Source: Caballeronia sordidicola (GTDB taxonomy: Bacteria; Pseudomonadota; Gammaproteobacteria; Burkholderiales; Burkholderiaceae). Taken from it: a DNA stretch of 64,000 nt. The position numbers were made by a program, and so were the translations under genes. Under the pieces are notes generated by a model, which was not told the DNA's origin, did no database searches, and saw only the letters and a list, made by a program, of their open reading frames with translations. Below are positions 1 to 7,732 of this stretch, piece by piece (the stretch's first letter is position 1; each line of letters opens with the position of its first letter). Location: positions 1 through 64,000 of the forward strand of contig NZ_FCOC02000026.1 of the NCBI RefSeq assembly GCF_001544455.2, written 5' to 3'.

Positions 1-386
1 AACCGCTAATTCTTAAGGAGACCAAGCGTGCACGCAGATCTGCTTGGGACTTCAAAAGAACCCTCGACGCCATAACCAACAACACCTGAAACCCTCCCCC
101 TCCGAACCCCTACATCCACACGCTTCGCCACTAGCGCTCTCGGGCAAGCACACAACTCCACAAGAACCGCCACGGCCAAACACCGCGTTTGCGTGCAAGC
201 ACGCAAACCGGCGCGCGACGTGCGCCGCGCTTTTCTGTTTAACGGCTACTCACACTGGTGGCGAAGCGTGTGGGTATCTGTGAACGGAGCGGGAGGTTTC
301 AAGTGTCCGGGGTTTTACGCTGGGCGTTCTTTTGAAGTCCCAAGCAGATATACGTGCACGCTCGGGCTCCTTAAGAATTAGCGGTT
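1..386. repeat. Long inverted-repeat element, no credible gene
   Basis: Bases 1-61 are the reverse complement of 326-386, with 57 of 61 identical (mismatches at left-arm positions 21, 24, 35 and 37). Weaker complementarity continues inwards to about 108 and 285. Near the centre is a perfect 22-bp palindrome at 187-208 with 10-bp arms and a 2-bp spacer. The left arm touches the window edge, so the element may extend further. Short reading frames on opposite strands end in the same peptide because they read the two arms. They lack ribosome sites and look like by-products of the repeat. No transposase is present. The stretch 1-588 holds only this element, a hairpin and the helicase promoter. Confidence 0.8.
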
Positions 387-403
387 GGAAGGCGTTTTCT
401 TTG

Positions 404-440
404 CTTCGTTTCTTTTTCGCCGTTGGAAAAAGAAATGAAG
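404..440. repeat. 15-bp stem hairpin beside the inverted repeat
   Basis: Bases 404-418 pair with 426-440 over 15 positions with one G-T pair, around a 7-base loop. One arm is pyrimidine-rich and the other purine-rich. It follows the inverted repeat by 17 bases and may be part of the same mobile or dispersed element, or a terminator for a gene left of the window. Confidence 0.6.
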
Positions 441-556
441 TCCCGCCACGGACAGTGGCCAACAGTGCTAAAGAGGACCAACGAACAGGGAACGCGCGCA
501 GGCGCAAATAGCAGGCCCCCAACCCCCAAGTGCCAACGCCCACCCCCTCTAAATCG

Positions 557-562
557 TATAAT
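557..562 (+). promoter_or_regulatory. Candidate -10 box of the helicase gene
   Basis: A perfect TATAAT lies 26 bases before the helicase ATG. No convincing -35 box is seen 16-18 bases upstream, so this is only a candidate promoter for the helicase and nucleosidase operon. Confidence 0.4.
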
Positions 563-588
563 ACCCGTCCTACCGGAACCCCTCGCCC

Positions 589-2958
589 ATGCCTGATCTG
601 CTTGCCAATCTAAACCCCGAACAACTCGCCGCCGTCACGCTGCCCAACGAACCGGCGCTCATCCTGGCGGGCGCGGGCAGCGGCAAGACGCGCGTCCTGA
701 TCACGCGCATCGCGTGGCTGATCCAGCAGGGCTATGCATCCCCTCAAACCATCCTCGCCGTCACCTTCACGAACAAGGCTGCAAAAGAGATGATGGCGCG
801 GCTGACGGCCATGATGCCCATCGATACCCGCGGCATGTGGATCGGCACCTTCCACGGCCTGTGCAACCGCATGCTGCGCGCACATTTCCGCGACGCCGGC
901 CTGCCTCAAGCATTCCAGATCCTCGATACAGCAGACCAGCTCTCGGCCATCAAGCGGCTGATGAAGGGCCTGAACATCGACGACGAAAAATATCCGGCCA
1001 AAAATCTCCAGTACTTCATCAACAACGCAAAGGAACAAGGGCTGCGCCCGAAAGACGTCGACGCCACCGATGCCTTCAACATGAAGTTCGTCGAACTCTA
1101 CGCGGCGTACGAGCAGCAATGCCAGCGCGAAGGCGTCGTGGATTTTCCCGAACTCCTGCTGCGCTGCTACGAACTCCTCGCCCATAATCCGCCGCTGCGC
1201 GCGCATTACCAGGCGCGCTTTCGCAACATCCTCGTGGACGAGTTCCAGGACACGAACAAGCTGCAATACGCGTGGCTCAAGATCCTCGCGGGCGAGCACA
1301 ACGCCATCTTCGCCGTGGGCGACGACGACCAGTCCATCTACGCATTCCGTGGCGCGAACGTCGGCAACATGCACGACTTCGAGCGCGAGTTCCACGTACG
1401 CAACATGATCAAGCTGGAGCAGAACTATCGCTCGCACGGCCATATTCTCGATACCGCCAACTTCCTGATCGCGAAGAATTCTCGACGCCTCGGCAAGAAC
1501 CTGCGCACCGACGCCGGCCACGGCGAACCCGTGCGCGTGTACGAAGCCGCGACCGATACGCAGGAGGCCGGCTGGATTGTCGAGGAGATCAAGGCGCTGA
1601 TTCATGCGGGCGCGGCGCGCGGCGAAATCGCGATCCTGTACAGAAGCAACGCGCAGTCGCGGACCATCGAACATACGCTGGTGAACGCGGGCATTGCGTA
1701 TCGCGTGTACGGCGGCTTGCGGTTCTTCGAACGCCAGGAAGTGAAGCACGCGCTCGCGTACCTGCGCCTGATCGATAACCCCAACGACGACACCGCGTTC
1801 TCCCGCGTCGTGAATTTCCCGACGCGCGGGATCGGTGCAAGATCGATTGAGCAACTCGCCGATGCTGCGCGCCTCTACAACTGTTCAATGGCCGCCGCCG
1901 TGCCTTATGTGGCCGGCAAGGCTGGTTCGAGCCTCGCGAATTTCGCGCAGTTGATCGGCAAGATGCGCGCGGAAACGCAGCATATGAGCCTGCCCGAGAC
2001 GGTCGAATACGTGGTGCGCGCAAGCGGTCTCGCGACGCACTACGAGAACGAACGCGAAGGCCAGGACCGGCTCGAAAACCTGCAGGAAGTCGTGAACGCG
2101 GCGGCCGCGTTCGTGCAGGAGGAAGGCTATGGGCTCGATACCCCGGCGCGTTCCATCCCGCTGCGTCCGGGCGCGACAAACGCGCCCGAAATCGGTGTGG
2201 CGACGGACGATCCGGCCGTCGATGTACTCGATCCCGAAAGTCCCGCCGATCCCGCGCAAAACCCCGACACCATGACGCCGCTGGCGGGTTTCCTGTCGCA
2301 CGCTTCGCTTGAGGCCGGCGACAATCAGGCGCAGGCCGGCCAGGACGCCGTGCAATTGATGACGGTGCATGCGGCAAAGGGGCTCGAGTTCATGGCCGTG
2401 TTCATCACAGGGCTGGAAGAGGGATTGTTTCCGCACGAAAACAGCGCGCAGGAAAGCGACGGACTGGAAGAGGAGCGGCGTCTCGCATACGTGGCGATCA
2501 CGCGGGCGAAGGAGCGCTTGTATCTCTCGTTCGCGCAGAGCCGGATGCTGCACGGCCAGACGCGCTACAACATCCGCTCCCGTTTCTTCGATGAACTTCC
2601 GGAAGAATCGCTCAAATGGCTCACACCCAAAGTGGAGGCGGGCGCGCGCTGGGGCGGCCGGGCCGATAACGCCGGCTGGGGCCGCGACTGGTTTGCGCGC
2701 CCCGGGCAGGAGCGCGGCGAACGTGCGGCCTATACAGACCCGGATGCAGGCAAGCCGTTGCCCGCGTTCGCCAACAACCAGCGCGCCGCCGATACCGGTT
2801 TCAAGATCGGCCAGCCGGTGTTTCACAACAAGTTCGGCGAAGGGACGGTGATCGCGCTGGAAGGAGCGGGCACGGACGCGAAGGCTCAAGTCCGCTTCAA
2901 ACGTCACGGCGAAAAATGGCTCGCGCTGGCGGTCGCGAAATTGCAGGCGGTTGAATGA
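589..2958 (+). CDS. uvrD: UvrD/PcrA-type ATP-dependent DNA helicase
   Basis: Superfamily 1 DNA helicase of 789 residues that unwinds DNA 3' to 5' using ATP, with a family role in nucleotide excision and mismatch repair. Visible motifs in order: Walker A AGAGSGKT at 27-34, Walker B with VDEFQDT at 216-222, GDDDQSIYAFRG at 244-255, TVHAAKGLEF at 592-601, and LAYVAITRA at 632-640. The last 120 residues form the poorly conserved basic tail usual in UvrD and PcrA. A proline- and aspartate-rich stretch around 510-570 interrupts the 2B region, which seems common in Burkholderia homologues. The stop overlaps the start of the next gene by ATGA, so the two are probably translationally coupled. A Rep-like assignment is less likely. 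Confidence 0.93.
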   Translation: MPDLLANLNPEQLAAVTLPNEPALILAGAGSGKTRVLITRIAWLIQQGYASPQTILAVTFTNKAAKEMMARLTAMMPIDTRGMWIGTFHGLCNRMLRAHFRDAGLPQAFQILDTADQLSAIKRLMKGLNIDDEKYPAKNLQYFINNAKEQGLRPKDVDATDAFNMKFVELYAAYEQQCQREGVVDFPELLLRCYELLAHNPPLRAHYQARFRNILVDEFQDTNKLQYAWLKILAGEHNAIFAVGDDDQSIYAFRGANVGNMHDFEREFHVRNMIKLEQNYRSHGHILDTANFLIAKNSRRLGKNLRTDAGHGEPVRVYEAATDTQEAGWIVEEIKALIHAGAARGEIAILYRSNAQSRTIEHTLVNAGIAYRVYGGLRFFERQEVKHALAYLRLIDNPNDDTAFSRVVNFPTRGIGARSIEQLADAARLYNCSMAAAVPYVAGKAGSSLANFAQLIGKMRAETQHMSLPETVEYVVRASGLATHYENEREGQDRLENLQEVVNAAAAFVQEEGYGLDTPARSIPLRPGATNAPEIGVATDDPAVDVLDPESPADPAQNPDTMTPLAGFLSHASLEAGDNQAQAGQDAVQLMTVHAAKGLEFMAVFITGLEEGLFPHENSAQESDGLEEERRLAYVAITRAKERLYLSFAQSRMLHGQTRYNIRSRFFDELPEESLKWLTPKVEAGARWGGRADNAGWGRDWFARPGQERGERAAYTDPDAGKPLPAFANNQRAADTGFKIGQPVFHNKFGEGTVIALEGAGTDAKAQVRFKRHGEKWLALAVAKLQAVE

Positions 2959-3719
2959 CGTTGGGCGTGGGCCTGCTCGGCATCATGGCCGCGTTGCCGC
3001 AGGAACTGGGCGATCTTGTCGATGCAATGCGCCTTGCCGGGAACGTGCGCACCGAGACCATCGGCCGGCGTGAATATCATGTCGGCACCGCGCATGGCGT
3101 GCCTTGCGTGGCAACACTCGCGCGCGTGGGCAAGGTCGCGGCGGCCGCCACGGCGAGCGCGCTGATCCACGTGTTCGGTGTCGAGGCAATCGTCTTTACC
3201 GGGGTTGCGGGCGGCGTCCGGAAAGACGTGCGCGTGGGCGATATCGTGATCGGCGACACGCTGATGCAGCACGACCTGGATGCATCACCGCTCTTTCCGC
3301 GCTTCGAAGTGCCGTTGCTCGGCATGGCGCGGTTTGCCGCGAATGCCGCCTTGAGCGAAGCGCTCGCCAACGCCTGCACTGCTTTTCTCGCCGATGAACA
3401 CGCGGCGCTGGAAGCGCGTTTCGGCGTTCATCCGCCGCGTTTGCATCGCGGGATGATTGTGAGCGGCGATCGGTTTGTATCGAGTCACGCGGAAGTGAAT
3501 GCGCTGCGCGCCGCATTGCCCGAGGCGCTTGCGGTCGAAATGGAAGGCGCCGCAATCGCTCAGATTTGCTACGAGCACGAGGTGCCGTGCGCGGTGGTGC
3601 GCACCGTCTCCGACACCGCCGACGCCGAAGCGCCCGAATCGTTCCTCGAGTTTCTGCACGCGCTGGGCGGCGCGTATTCGTCAGGAATATTACGGCGGTT
3701 TTTAGCTGCGAAAGCGTGA
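2955..3719 (+). CDS. mtnN: 5'-methylthioadenosine/S-adenosylhomocysteine nucleosidase
   Basis: Cytosolic hydrolase of 254 residues that splits the glycosidic bond of MTA and SAH, feeding methionine salvage and removing inhibitory SAH. It has the PNP/UDP phosphorylase fold. VEMEGAA at 194-200 carries the substrate-binding and catalytic glutamates, and SDTAD from 219 carries the general-acid aspartate at 220. VTGVAGG-like glycine-rich sequence and IVSGDRFV are also present. The first 11 residues precede the usual family start (GIMAALPQE), so the ATG at 2988 is an alternative. The chosen ATG overlaps the helicase stop. Annotators sometimes call close relatives purine phosphorylase-like, so substrate choice is a family inference. 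Confidence 0.85.
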   Translation: MTLGVGLLGIMAALPQELGDLVDAMRLAGNVRTETIGRREYHVGTAHGVPCVATLARVGKVAAAATASALIHVFGVEAIVFTGVAGGVRKDVRVGDIVIGDTLMQHDLDASPLFPRFEVPLLGMARFAANAALSEALANACTAFLADEHAALEARFGVHPPRLHRGMIVSGDRFVSSHAEVNALRAALPEALAVEMEGAAIAQICYEHEVPCAVVRTVSDTADAEAPESFLEFLHALGGAYSSGILRRFLAAKA

Positions 3720-3839
3720 TCGCTGCGGCGAATCCTATTTTTGCTTTGCGGCCACGGCTCGACCTTCCGTGCCTCCTACCCGCTTTTCAGCAATAAATCC
3801 CTACATCACTTCTGTCCGGTCCTGCCCCAAAAATCCTGC

Positions 3840-3869
3840 TTGTAAGTGAGAATGATTCGCAATTACAAT
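3840..3869 (+). promoter_or_regulatory. Promoter with embedded Fur box
   Basis: A -35-like TTGTAA at 3840-3845 and a -10-like TACAAT at 3864-3869 are 18 bases apart. Between them, at 3847-3861, is TGAGAAT-G-ATTCGCA, a 7-1-7 inverted repeat (6 of 7 arm positions pair) that matches the Fur core TGATAAT-G-ATTATCA. Bound Fur would cover the promoter and repress it when iron is plentiful. Confidence 0.65.
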
Positions 3870-3893
3870 AAGCCGGACGAGAGGAGGTCCACT

Positions 3894-4145
3894 TTGACCC
3901 AAACGACGCCCAATCAATCGCCCGGCTTGCTGCCTGACGTGTCTTCTGATTCAGCCCGGGCACAGCAGGCCGTATCCACGAACGCCGCGCGCGTGATCGA
4001 GACAACCCGCCGTGCGTGGCTCGGCAACGCAACGCTGCAGATTGCAGATCCTGCCAAGCAAGCCCGCCGGCCCAAATTTCCGCGCCGGCCGATGGTGGCC
4101 AATCTGGCTTTAGTCATGAACTTCTGGAGCACGAGACCGCTGTGA
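3894..4145 (+). CDS. Small protein of unknown function, Fur-box gene
   Basis: Predicted 83-residue protein starting with TTG. The start is chosen because GAGGAGG at 3881-3887 lies six bases before it, and because the promoter -10 box at 3864-3869 would put the transcript start near 3876, downstream of the in-frame GTG and ATG at 3846 and 3852. The protein is rich in Arg, Ala and Pro and has no recognisable domain, signal peptide or membrane span. It is not HemP/HmuP, the usual small Fur-controlled protein of this group, as the HemP motif is missing. Its stop overlaps the GTG of the next gene (GTGA). It could also be a regulatory leader peptide. Confidence 0.55.
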   Translation: MTQTTPNQSPGLLPDVSSDSARAQQAVSTNAARVIETTRRAWLGNATLQIADPAKQARRPKFPRRPMVANLALVMNFWSTRPL

Positions 4146-4672
4146 TCGCCATCCAATCCCAATCCGCTTCATTGGCACTACCCGCAGCACCGGCACGCGC
4201 ACCGGCAACGGAAACGCTTATTCCTTCCGATGTCCCCAAGCAGCGCATGCACGACGCCAGCCGTTTCCCACTAGTACGCCTGCGCACGCGCGCGGTGCAA
4301 CCCGGCTACGCCTTTGCGTGGGGCGCGGAAATGCAGCGCCTGCTCGCGCTGAAGGCGCCGTTCGTGATCGTCGCGCACTACAGCGCGGACGAACCCGCCG
4401 ACGACCTGCGCGTTCGCTCCGCCTGGCTGCGATCGAACCGGGTGGCCCTCGCGGCGTATTGCCGTGGCCTGATCGTGATCGAGCCGCGCATTGAAGCGCG
4501 GGCATCGACACGGGAAGCCGTGCGCGGTATGTGCGAAGGCAGCGGTGTGCGCATGGTCGTGGTCTCCGGCATGCGCGTGGCCAACGAACTTGCGCCCGTG
4601 CTGCTCAAGCACTCCGGCACGGACCTTTCCAAGCCGTCTTCCATCAGTGAATCCCGTCGGCAGATGCCTTGA
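4142..4672 (+). CDS. Conserved-looking protein of unknown function, iron-regulated operon
   Basis: Predicted cytosolic protein of 176 residues. GTG at 4142 is chosen because it overlaps the upstream stop by GTGA and is followed by unbroken coding-like sequence. ATG at 4247 is an alternative. After a low-complexity Ala/Pro/Ser N-terminus, residues from about 40 form an alternating beta-alpha pattern (PGYAFAWGAEMQRLL, PFVIVAHYS, LIVIEPRIEAR, MVVVSGMRVA) like a small single-domain fold that could suit a SpoIIAA- or STAS-like topology, but no family motif is recognised. It shares the Fur-box promoter with the preceding small gene. prpE follows 134 bases later in the same direction and may or may not be co-transcribed. 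Confidence 0.65.
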   Translation: MIAIQSQSASLALPAAPARAPATETLIPSDVPKQRMHDASRFPLVRLRTRAVQPGYAFAWGAEMQRLLALKAPFVIVAHYSADEPADDLRVRSAWLRSNRVALAAYCRGLIVIEPRIEARASTREAVRGMCEGSGVRMVVVSGMRVANELAPVLLKHSGTDLSKPSSISESRRQMP

Positions 4673-4806
4673 GGCCGGGGCAAATCAGGGCCGTCCCCCT
4701 CTAGCACGGCCCCACAGGCTGAACTATGCTCAGGAGCAATTCGCTGCGTCCGGGTCGTTCTCGAACGATCCGGACGCGATGATTCCGCTACCCGACAGAG
4801 GTTCGA

Positions 4807-6699
4807 ATGCCGACTTATCGTGAAGCTCATCGCCGGTCGATCGAAGATCCGGAATCGTTCTGGGGCGAACAGGCGCAACGTATCCATTGGGAAACGCCGT
4901 TCGTCCAGGTGCTCGATCGCAGCAATCCGCCGTTCGCGCGCTGGTTTGTGGGCGGCAAGACCAATCTCTGCTACAACGCCGTCGACCGTCATCTCGCCTT
5001 GCGTGCGCAGCAGAACGCGCTGGTGTATGTATCGACGGAAACGGGCATCGAGCGGCGCTATACGTACGCCGAACTGCACGCCGAAGTGAATCGCATGGCC
5101 GCCGTGATGCGCTCCCTCGGCGTGAAACAGGGCGAGCGCGTGCTGATCTACTTGCCGATGATCCCCGAAGCCCTGTTCTCCATGCTCGCGTGCGCGCGGC
5201 TCGGCGCGGTCCACTCGGTCGTGTTCGGCGGCTTTGCGGCGCCGAGCCTGGCGGCGCGCATCGATGACGCCGCGCCTGTCCTGATCGTCACCGCCGACGC
5301 CGGCGCGCGGGCCGGCAGGGTGATCGACTACACGCCGCTCGTGGATGAAGCACTCGCGCGCGCTGCGCACAAGGTGGCGAACGTGCTGCTGATCGACCGT
5401 CAACTTGCGCCCGAGCGCTTGCAGGCGCCGTATCTGGTCGACTACGAGCCGTTGCGCGAACAATTTTTCGCGGCGCACGTTCCATGCGTCTGGCTCGAAT
5501 CGAATGAGCCTTCTTATGTGCTGTATACCTCGGGTACGACCGGCAAGCCGAAAGGCGTGCAACGCGATGTTGGCGGATATGCGGTGGCGCTGGCGGCTTC
5601 GATGGAACACATCTTCCAGGGCAAACCCGGCGACACCATGTGGACCGCGTCCGACGTGGGCTGGGTGGTCGGGCACAGCTACATCATCTATGCGCCGCTG
5701 ATTGCCGGGCTGACCACGGTCATGTACGAAGGCACGCCCATTCGTCCCGACGGCGGCATCTGGTGGCGCATCATCGAACAGCACAGGATCAACCTGATGT
5801 TCACCGCGCCGACCGCGCTGCGCGTGCTCAAGAAACAGGATCCGAAGCTGATGGAGCAGGCGGATCTGTCGAGTTTGCGTACGCTCTTTCTGGCCGGCGA
5901 ACCGCTGGACGAACCCACCGCGCAATGGATCCAGGGCGCGCTGAAAAAGCCGGTCGTCGATAATTACTGGCAAACCGAAACCGGCTGGCCGATGATCGCC
6001 ATCCCCCGCGGCATTGAACCGTTGCCGCCCAAGCTGGGCTCGCCCGGCGTGCCCTCGATGGGATTTGCCCTGACCGTGCGCAACGAAGCAACCGGCGAGA
6101 TTTGCGCCGCGGGCGAGAAGGGCGTGATCGCGCTTGATTATCCGTTGCCGCCGGGCTGCATGCAGACCGTCTGGGGCGACGATTCGCGGTTTATCAAGAC
6201 ATACTGGCAGAGCATTCCCGGACATCAGTTGTATTCGACCTTCGACTGGGGCGTTGCGGATGAAGACGGTTACGTCTCCATTCTCGGGCGCACGGACGAC
6301 GTGATCAACGTGGCGGGACACAGGCTGGGTACGCGCGAAATAGAGGAAGCGATCAGCAGTCATCGGGCGGTGGCCGAGGTGGCTGTGGTCGGTGTCTCCG
6401 ATCCGGTCAAGGGCCAGGTTGCGCTGGCGTTTGTTGTATTGCGCGATGCACAGGCGCTTGACGACGCGGGCGCGCGCGAAGCACTGGAAGCGGAACTCGC
6501 GCGCAGCGTGGATTCGCAGTTGGGAGCGATTGCCCGTCCTGCCCGCGTGCATTTCCTTGCGATGCTGCCCAAGACGCGTTCGGGCAAACTGCTGCGCCGT
6601 GCGATTGCCGCGCTGGCTGAAGGACGCGATCCGGGCGATCTTCCAATGATTGAAGACGCTGGGGCGCTGGCGCAGGTGAAAGAGGCGTTGACGCGTTGA
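4807..6699 (+). CDS. prpE: Propionate--CoA ligase (acetyl-CoA synthetase family)
   Basis: AMP-forming acyl-CoA synthetase of 630 residues that activates propionate, and possibly acetate, to the CoA thioester for the methylcitrate cycle. The N-terminal ACAS domain (SIEDPESFWGEQAQRI) is followed by the P-loop YTSGTTGKPKG at 240-250, the adenylate-binding YWQTETGWP near 385, and the C-terminal hinge GRTDDVINVAGHR. The catalytic lysine in RSGKLLRR is K594, the residue acetylated in this family to switch the enzyme off. Length and sequence fit PrpE better than Acs, which is about 650 residues. No prpB, prpC or acnD genes are nearby, so this is a stand-alone copy. Confidence 0.9.
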   Translation: MPTYREAHRRSIEDPESFWGEQAQRIHWETPFVQVLDRSNPPFARWFVGGKTNLCYNAVDRHLALRAQQNALVYVSTETGIERRYTYAELHAEVNRMAAVMRSLGVKQGERVLIYLPMIPEALFSMLACARLGAVHSVVFGGFAAPSLAARIDDAAPVLIVTADAGARAGRVIDYTPLVDEALARAAHKVANVLLIDRQLAPERLQAPYLVDYEPLREQFFAAHVPCVWLESNEPSYVLYTSGTTGKPKGVQRDVGGYAVALAASMEHIFQGKPGDTMWTASDVGWVVGHSYIIYAPLIAGLTTVMYEGTPIRPDGGIWWRIIEQHRINLMFTAPTALRVLKKQDPKLMEQADLSSLRTLFLAGEPLDEPTAQWIQGALKKPVVDNYWQTETGWPMIAIPRGIEPLPPKLGSPGVPSMGFALTVRNEATGEICAAGEKGVIALDYPLPPGCMQTVWGDDSRFIKTYWQSIPGHQLYSTFDWGVADEDGYVSILGRTDDVINVAGHRLGTREIEEAISSHRAVAEVAVVGVSDPVKGQVALAFVVLRDAQALDDAGAREALEAELARSVDSQLGAIARPARVHFLAMLPKTRSGKLLRRAIAALAEGRDPGDLPMIEDAGALAQVKEALTR

Positions 6700-6750
6700 T
6701 TGATCGGTTCTGGCAAACAGCAACTTACTGCATGAACACTTCAATGGCGG

Positions 6751-6774
6751 GATCCGGGTGCGCCGCCCCGGATC
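6751..6774. terminator. Hairpin between convergent genes
   Basis: GATCCGGG at 6751-6758 pairs with CCCGGATC at 6767-6774 around an 8-base loop. It sits between prpE and the convergent HTH gene. It has no T run, so factor-independent termination is uncertain. Confidence 0.45.
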
Positions 6775-6786
6775 GCGCAAGGTCGG

Positions 6787-7311
6787 TCAGCGAACCAGCT
6801 TTTGCAGCGCCGACTGTGTCTTCGGCAATCCGTGCACCGCCTCTTTAGCCAAGTTGATTTGCATGGTTGTAGCAGCAACTTCGTGCACCGCCTGCTCGAG
6901 TTGATACGTTCCCCGGGCGTCAAGCCAGTCCAGTATTTCCGCCAGATGCCAGACCGCCGCGCTGCCTTCGTGAACCGGTGCGGGAAAGGTGGAAGGGTTC
7001 GCGAGCATCAGCTTGCGCATGTTCTGGCGCGTGACGCCAATAGTATCGGCGACGTCTGTCAGGCCAACAAAATCTGGTGATGCTTCCACCAGCGCAGCCG
7101 TCGGAATGGCTGACTTGACGTCCTTCAATGCACTCATTAATGCGGCTTCCGCGCTGTCTGCTTCCCGCGTGAATGCGAGCGCAATGCGGCCAGGTTGTCC
7201 CACGCCGATCAGCGCGTCGTCGCACCCGGCGGCGCCGAGACGGCCGATCAATTCCTCGTGATCGCAGTCACTTTCCGAGAGCCGGTACTTCAATGTGAAC
7301 GTGTATTCCAT
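6787..7311 (-). CDS. HTH DNA-binding protein, likely antitoxin partner
   Basis: Protein of 174 residues in two parts. Residues 1-80 form a ferredoxin-like segment (MEYTFTLKYRLSES...) of the kind seen in HicB-like and ACT-like antitoxins. Residues 85-145 contain a helix-turn-helix (FVGLTDVADTIGVTRQNMRKL) followed by a wing-like stretch, resembling AlpA/MerR-type excisionase domains. Its start lies inside the upstream gene (22-base overlap, no ribosome site), which implies translational coupling. With the upstream small basic protein and the operator at 7617-7652 it looks like an autoregulated toxin-antitoxin pair. That role is inference, and I do not recognise a named family. Confidence 0.7.
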   Translation of the reverse strand: MEYTFTLKYRLSESDCDHEELIGRLGAAGCDDALIGVGQPGRIALAFTREADSAEAALMSALKDVKSAIPTAALVEASPDFVGLTDVADTIGVTRQNMRKLMLANPSTFPAPVHEGSAAVWHLAEILDWLDARGTYQLEQAVHEVAATTMQINLAKEAVHGLPKTQSALQKLVR

Positions 7312-7595
7312 GGCATCAATTTAATTAAGACCGCTGATTGTTGGGAAACCTTTTCGGCGTGAAACGCGCAGTTGTCCACAACGCGTTTGATGGCGCGTGC
7401 ATGGTTGACCGCATTTTTGGGTGTGCTCCACACACTGGTTATACAAAACTCGCCGCAGCGGCAAGCGGCTTCATTGAATGGACAATAAATCCGTCCCCAA
7501 GCGTGGCTCCCGCCTTGTTCAACGCGCCACCCGTGTGTTTCAGCGTGTTGCAGTGCTTCTTCAATTTCCTTTTTCTGATGCTTTGAACGAGTCAT
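7290..7595 (-). CDS. Small HicA-like protein, candidate toxin
   Basis: Predicted 101-residue basic protein. The start at 7595 is favoured because GGAG lies six bases before it; ATG at 7607 in the same frame is possible. The segment MTRSKHQKKEIEEAL...HGWRVEQGGSHAWGRI resembles the HicA fold (helix, then the GSH motif with the HicA-type histidine). It is followed by a cysteine-rich CRCGEFC that plain HicA lacks and that could bind zinc. It is the first gene of a two-gene operon and overlaps the HTH gene. The gene order, overlap and palindromic operator fit a type II toxin-antitoxin system. A nuclease function is inferred from fold resemblance only. Confidence 0.65.
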   Translation of the reverse strand: MTRSKHQKKEIEEALQHAETHGWRVEQGGSHAWGRIYCPFNEAACRCGEFCITSVWSTPKNAVNHARAIKRVVDNCAFHAEKVSQQSAVLIKLMPWNTRSH

Positions 7596-7616
7596 CCTTA
7601 GCTCCATAGTAGAAGC

Positions 7617-7652
7617 GCCACCCAAAGTTGTCAAGTGACAACCTTGGGTGGC
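7617..7652. promoter_or_regulatory. 36-bp near-perfect palindrome, likely operator
   Basis: Two 17-base arms (GCCACCCAAAGTTGTCA and its reverse complement with one mismatch) are separated by AG. It lies 21 bases before the start of the HicA-like gene and 12 bases before that gene's ribosome site. No T run follows on either strand, so it is a better operator than terminator. The HTH protein of the pair is the obvious candidate ligand. Confidence 0.75.
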
Positions 7653-7732
7653 GCTGGAACGTCGAAACAAAAACTCGTTTTGAGTCGTGCTTTCGCCGGT
7701 CGCGTGCTTGCCTGCTCACATGACCGTGAACG

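Noticed and set aside
6..543. Short open frames in the left-edge inverted repeat
   Set aside because: They end in the same peptide only because they read the two repeat arms. No ribosome sites or promoter.
610..1854. Long minus-strand open frame (414 codons) opposite the helicase gene
   Set aside because: It is antisense to a gene with clear helicase motifs and has no family resemblance. High-GC DNA often leaves such shadows.
3846..3893. Upstream in-frame GTG/ATG starts for the small Fur-box gene
   Set aside because: They lie inside the promoter and Fur box, upstream of the expected transcript start. The TTG at 3894 has a strong ribosome site.
4378..6780. 800-codon minus-strand frame opposite prpE
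   Set aside because: Antisense shadow of prpE, rich in Arg and His, no ribosome site, no recognisable domain.
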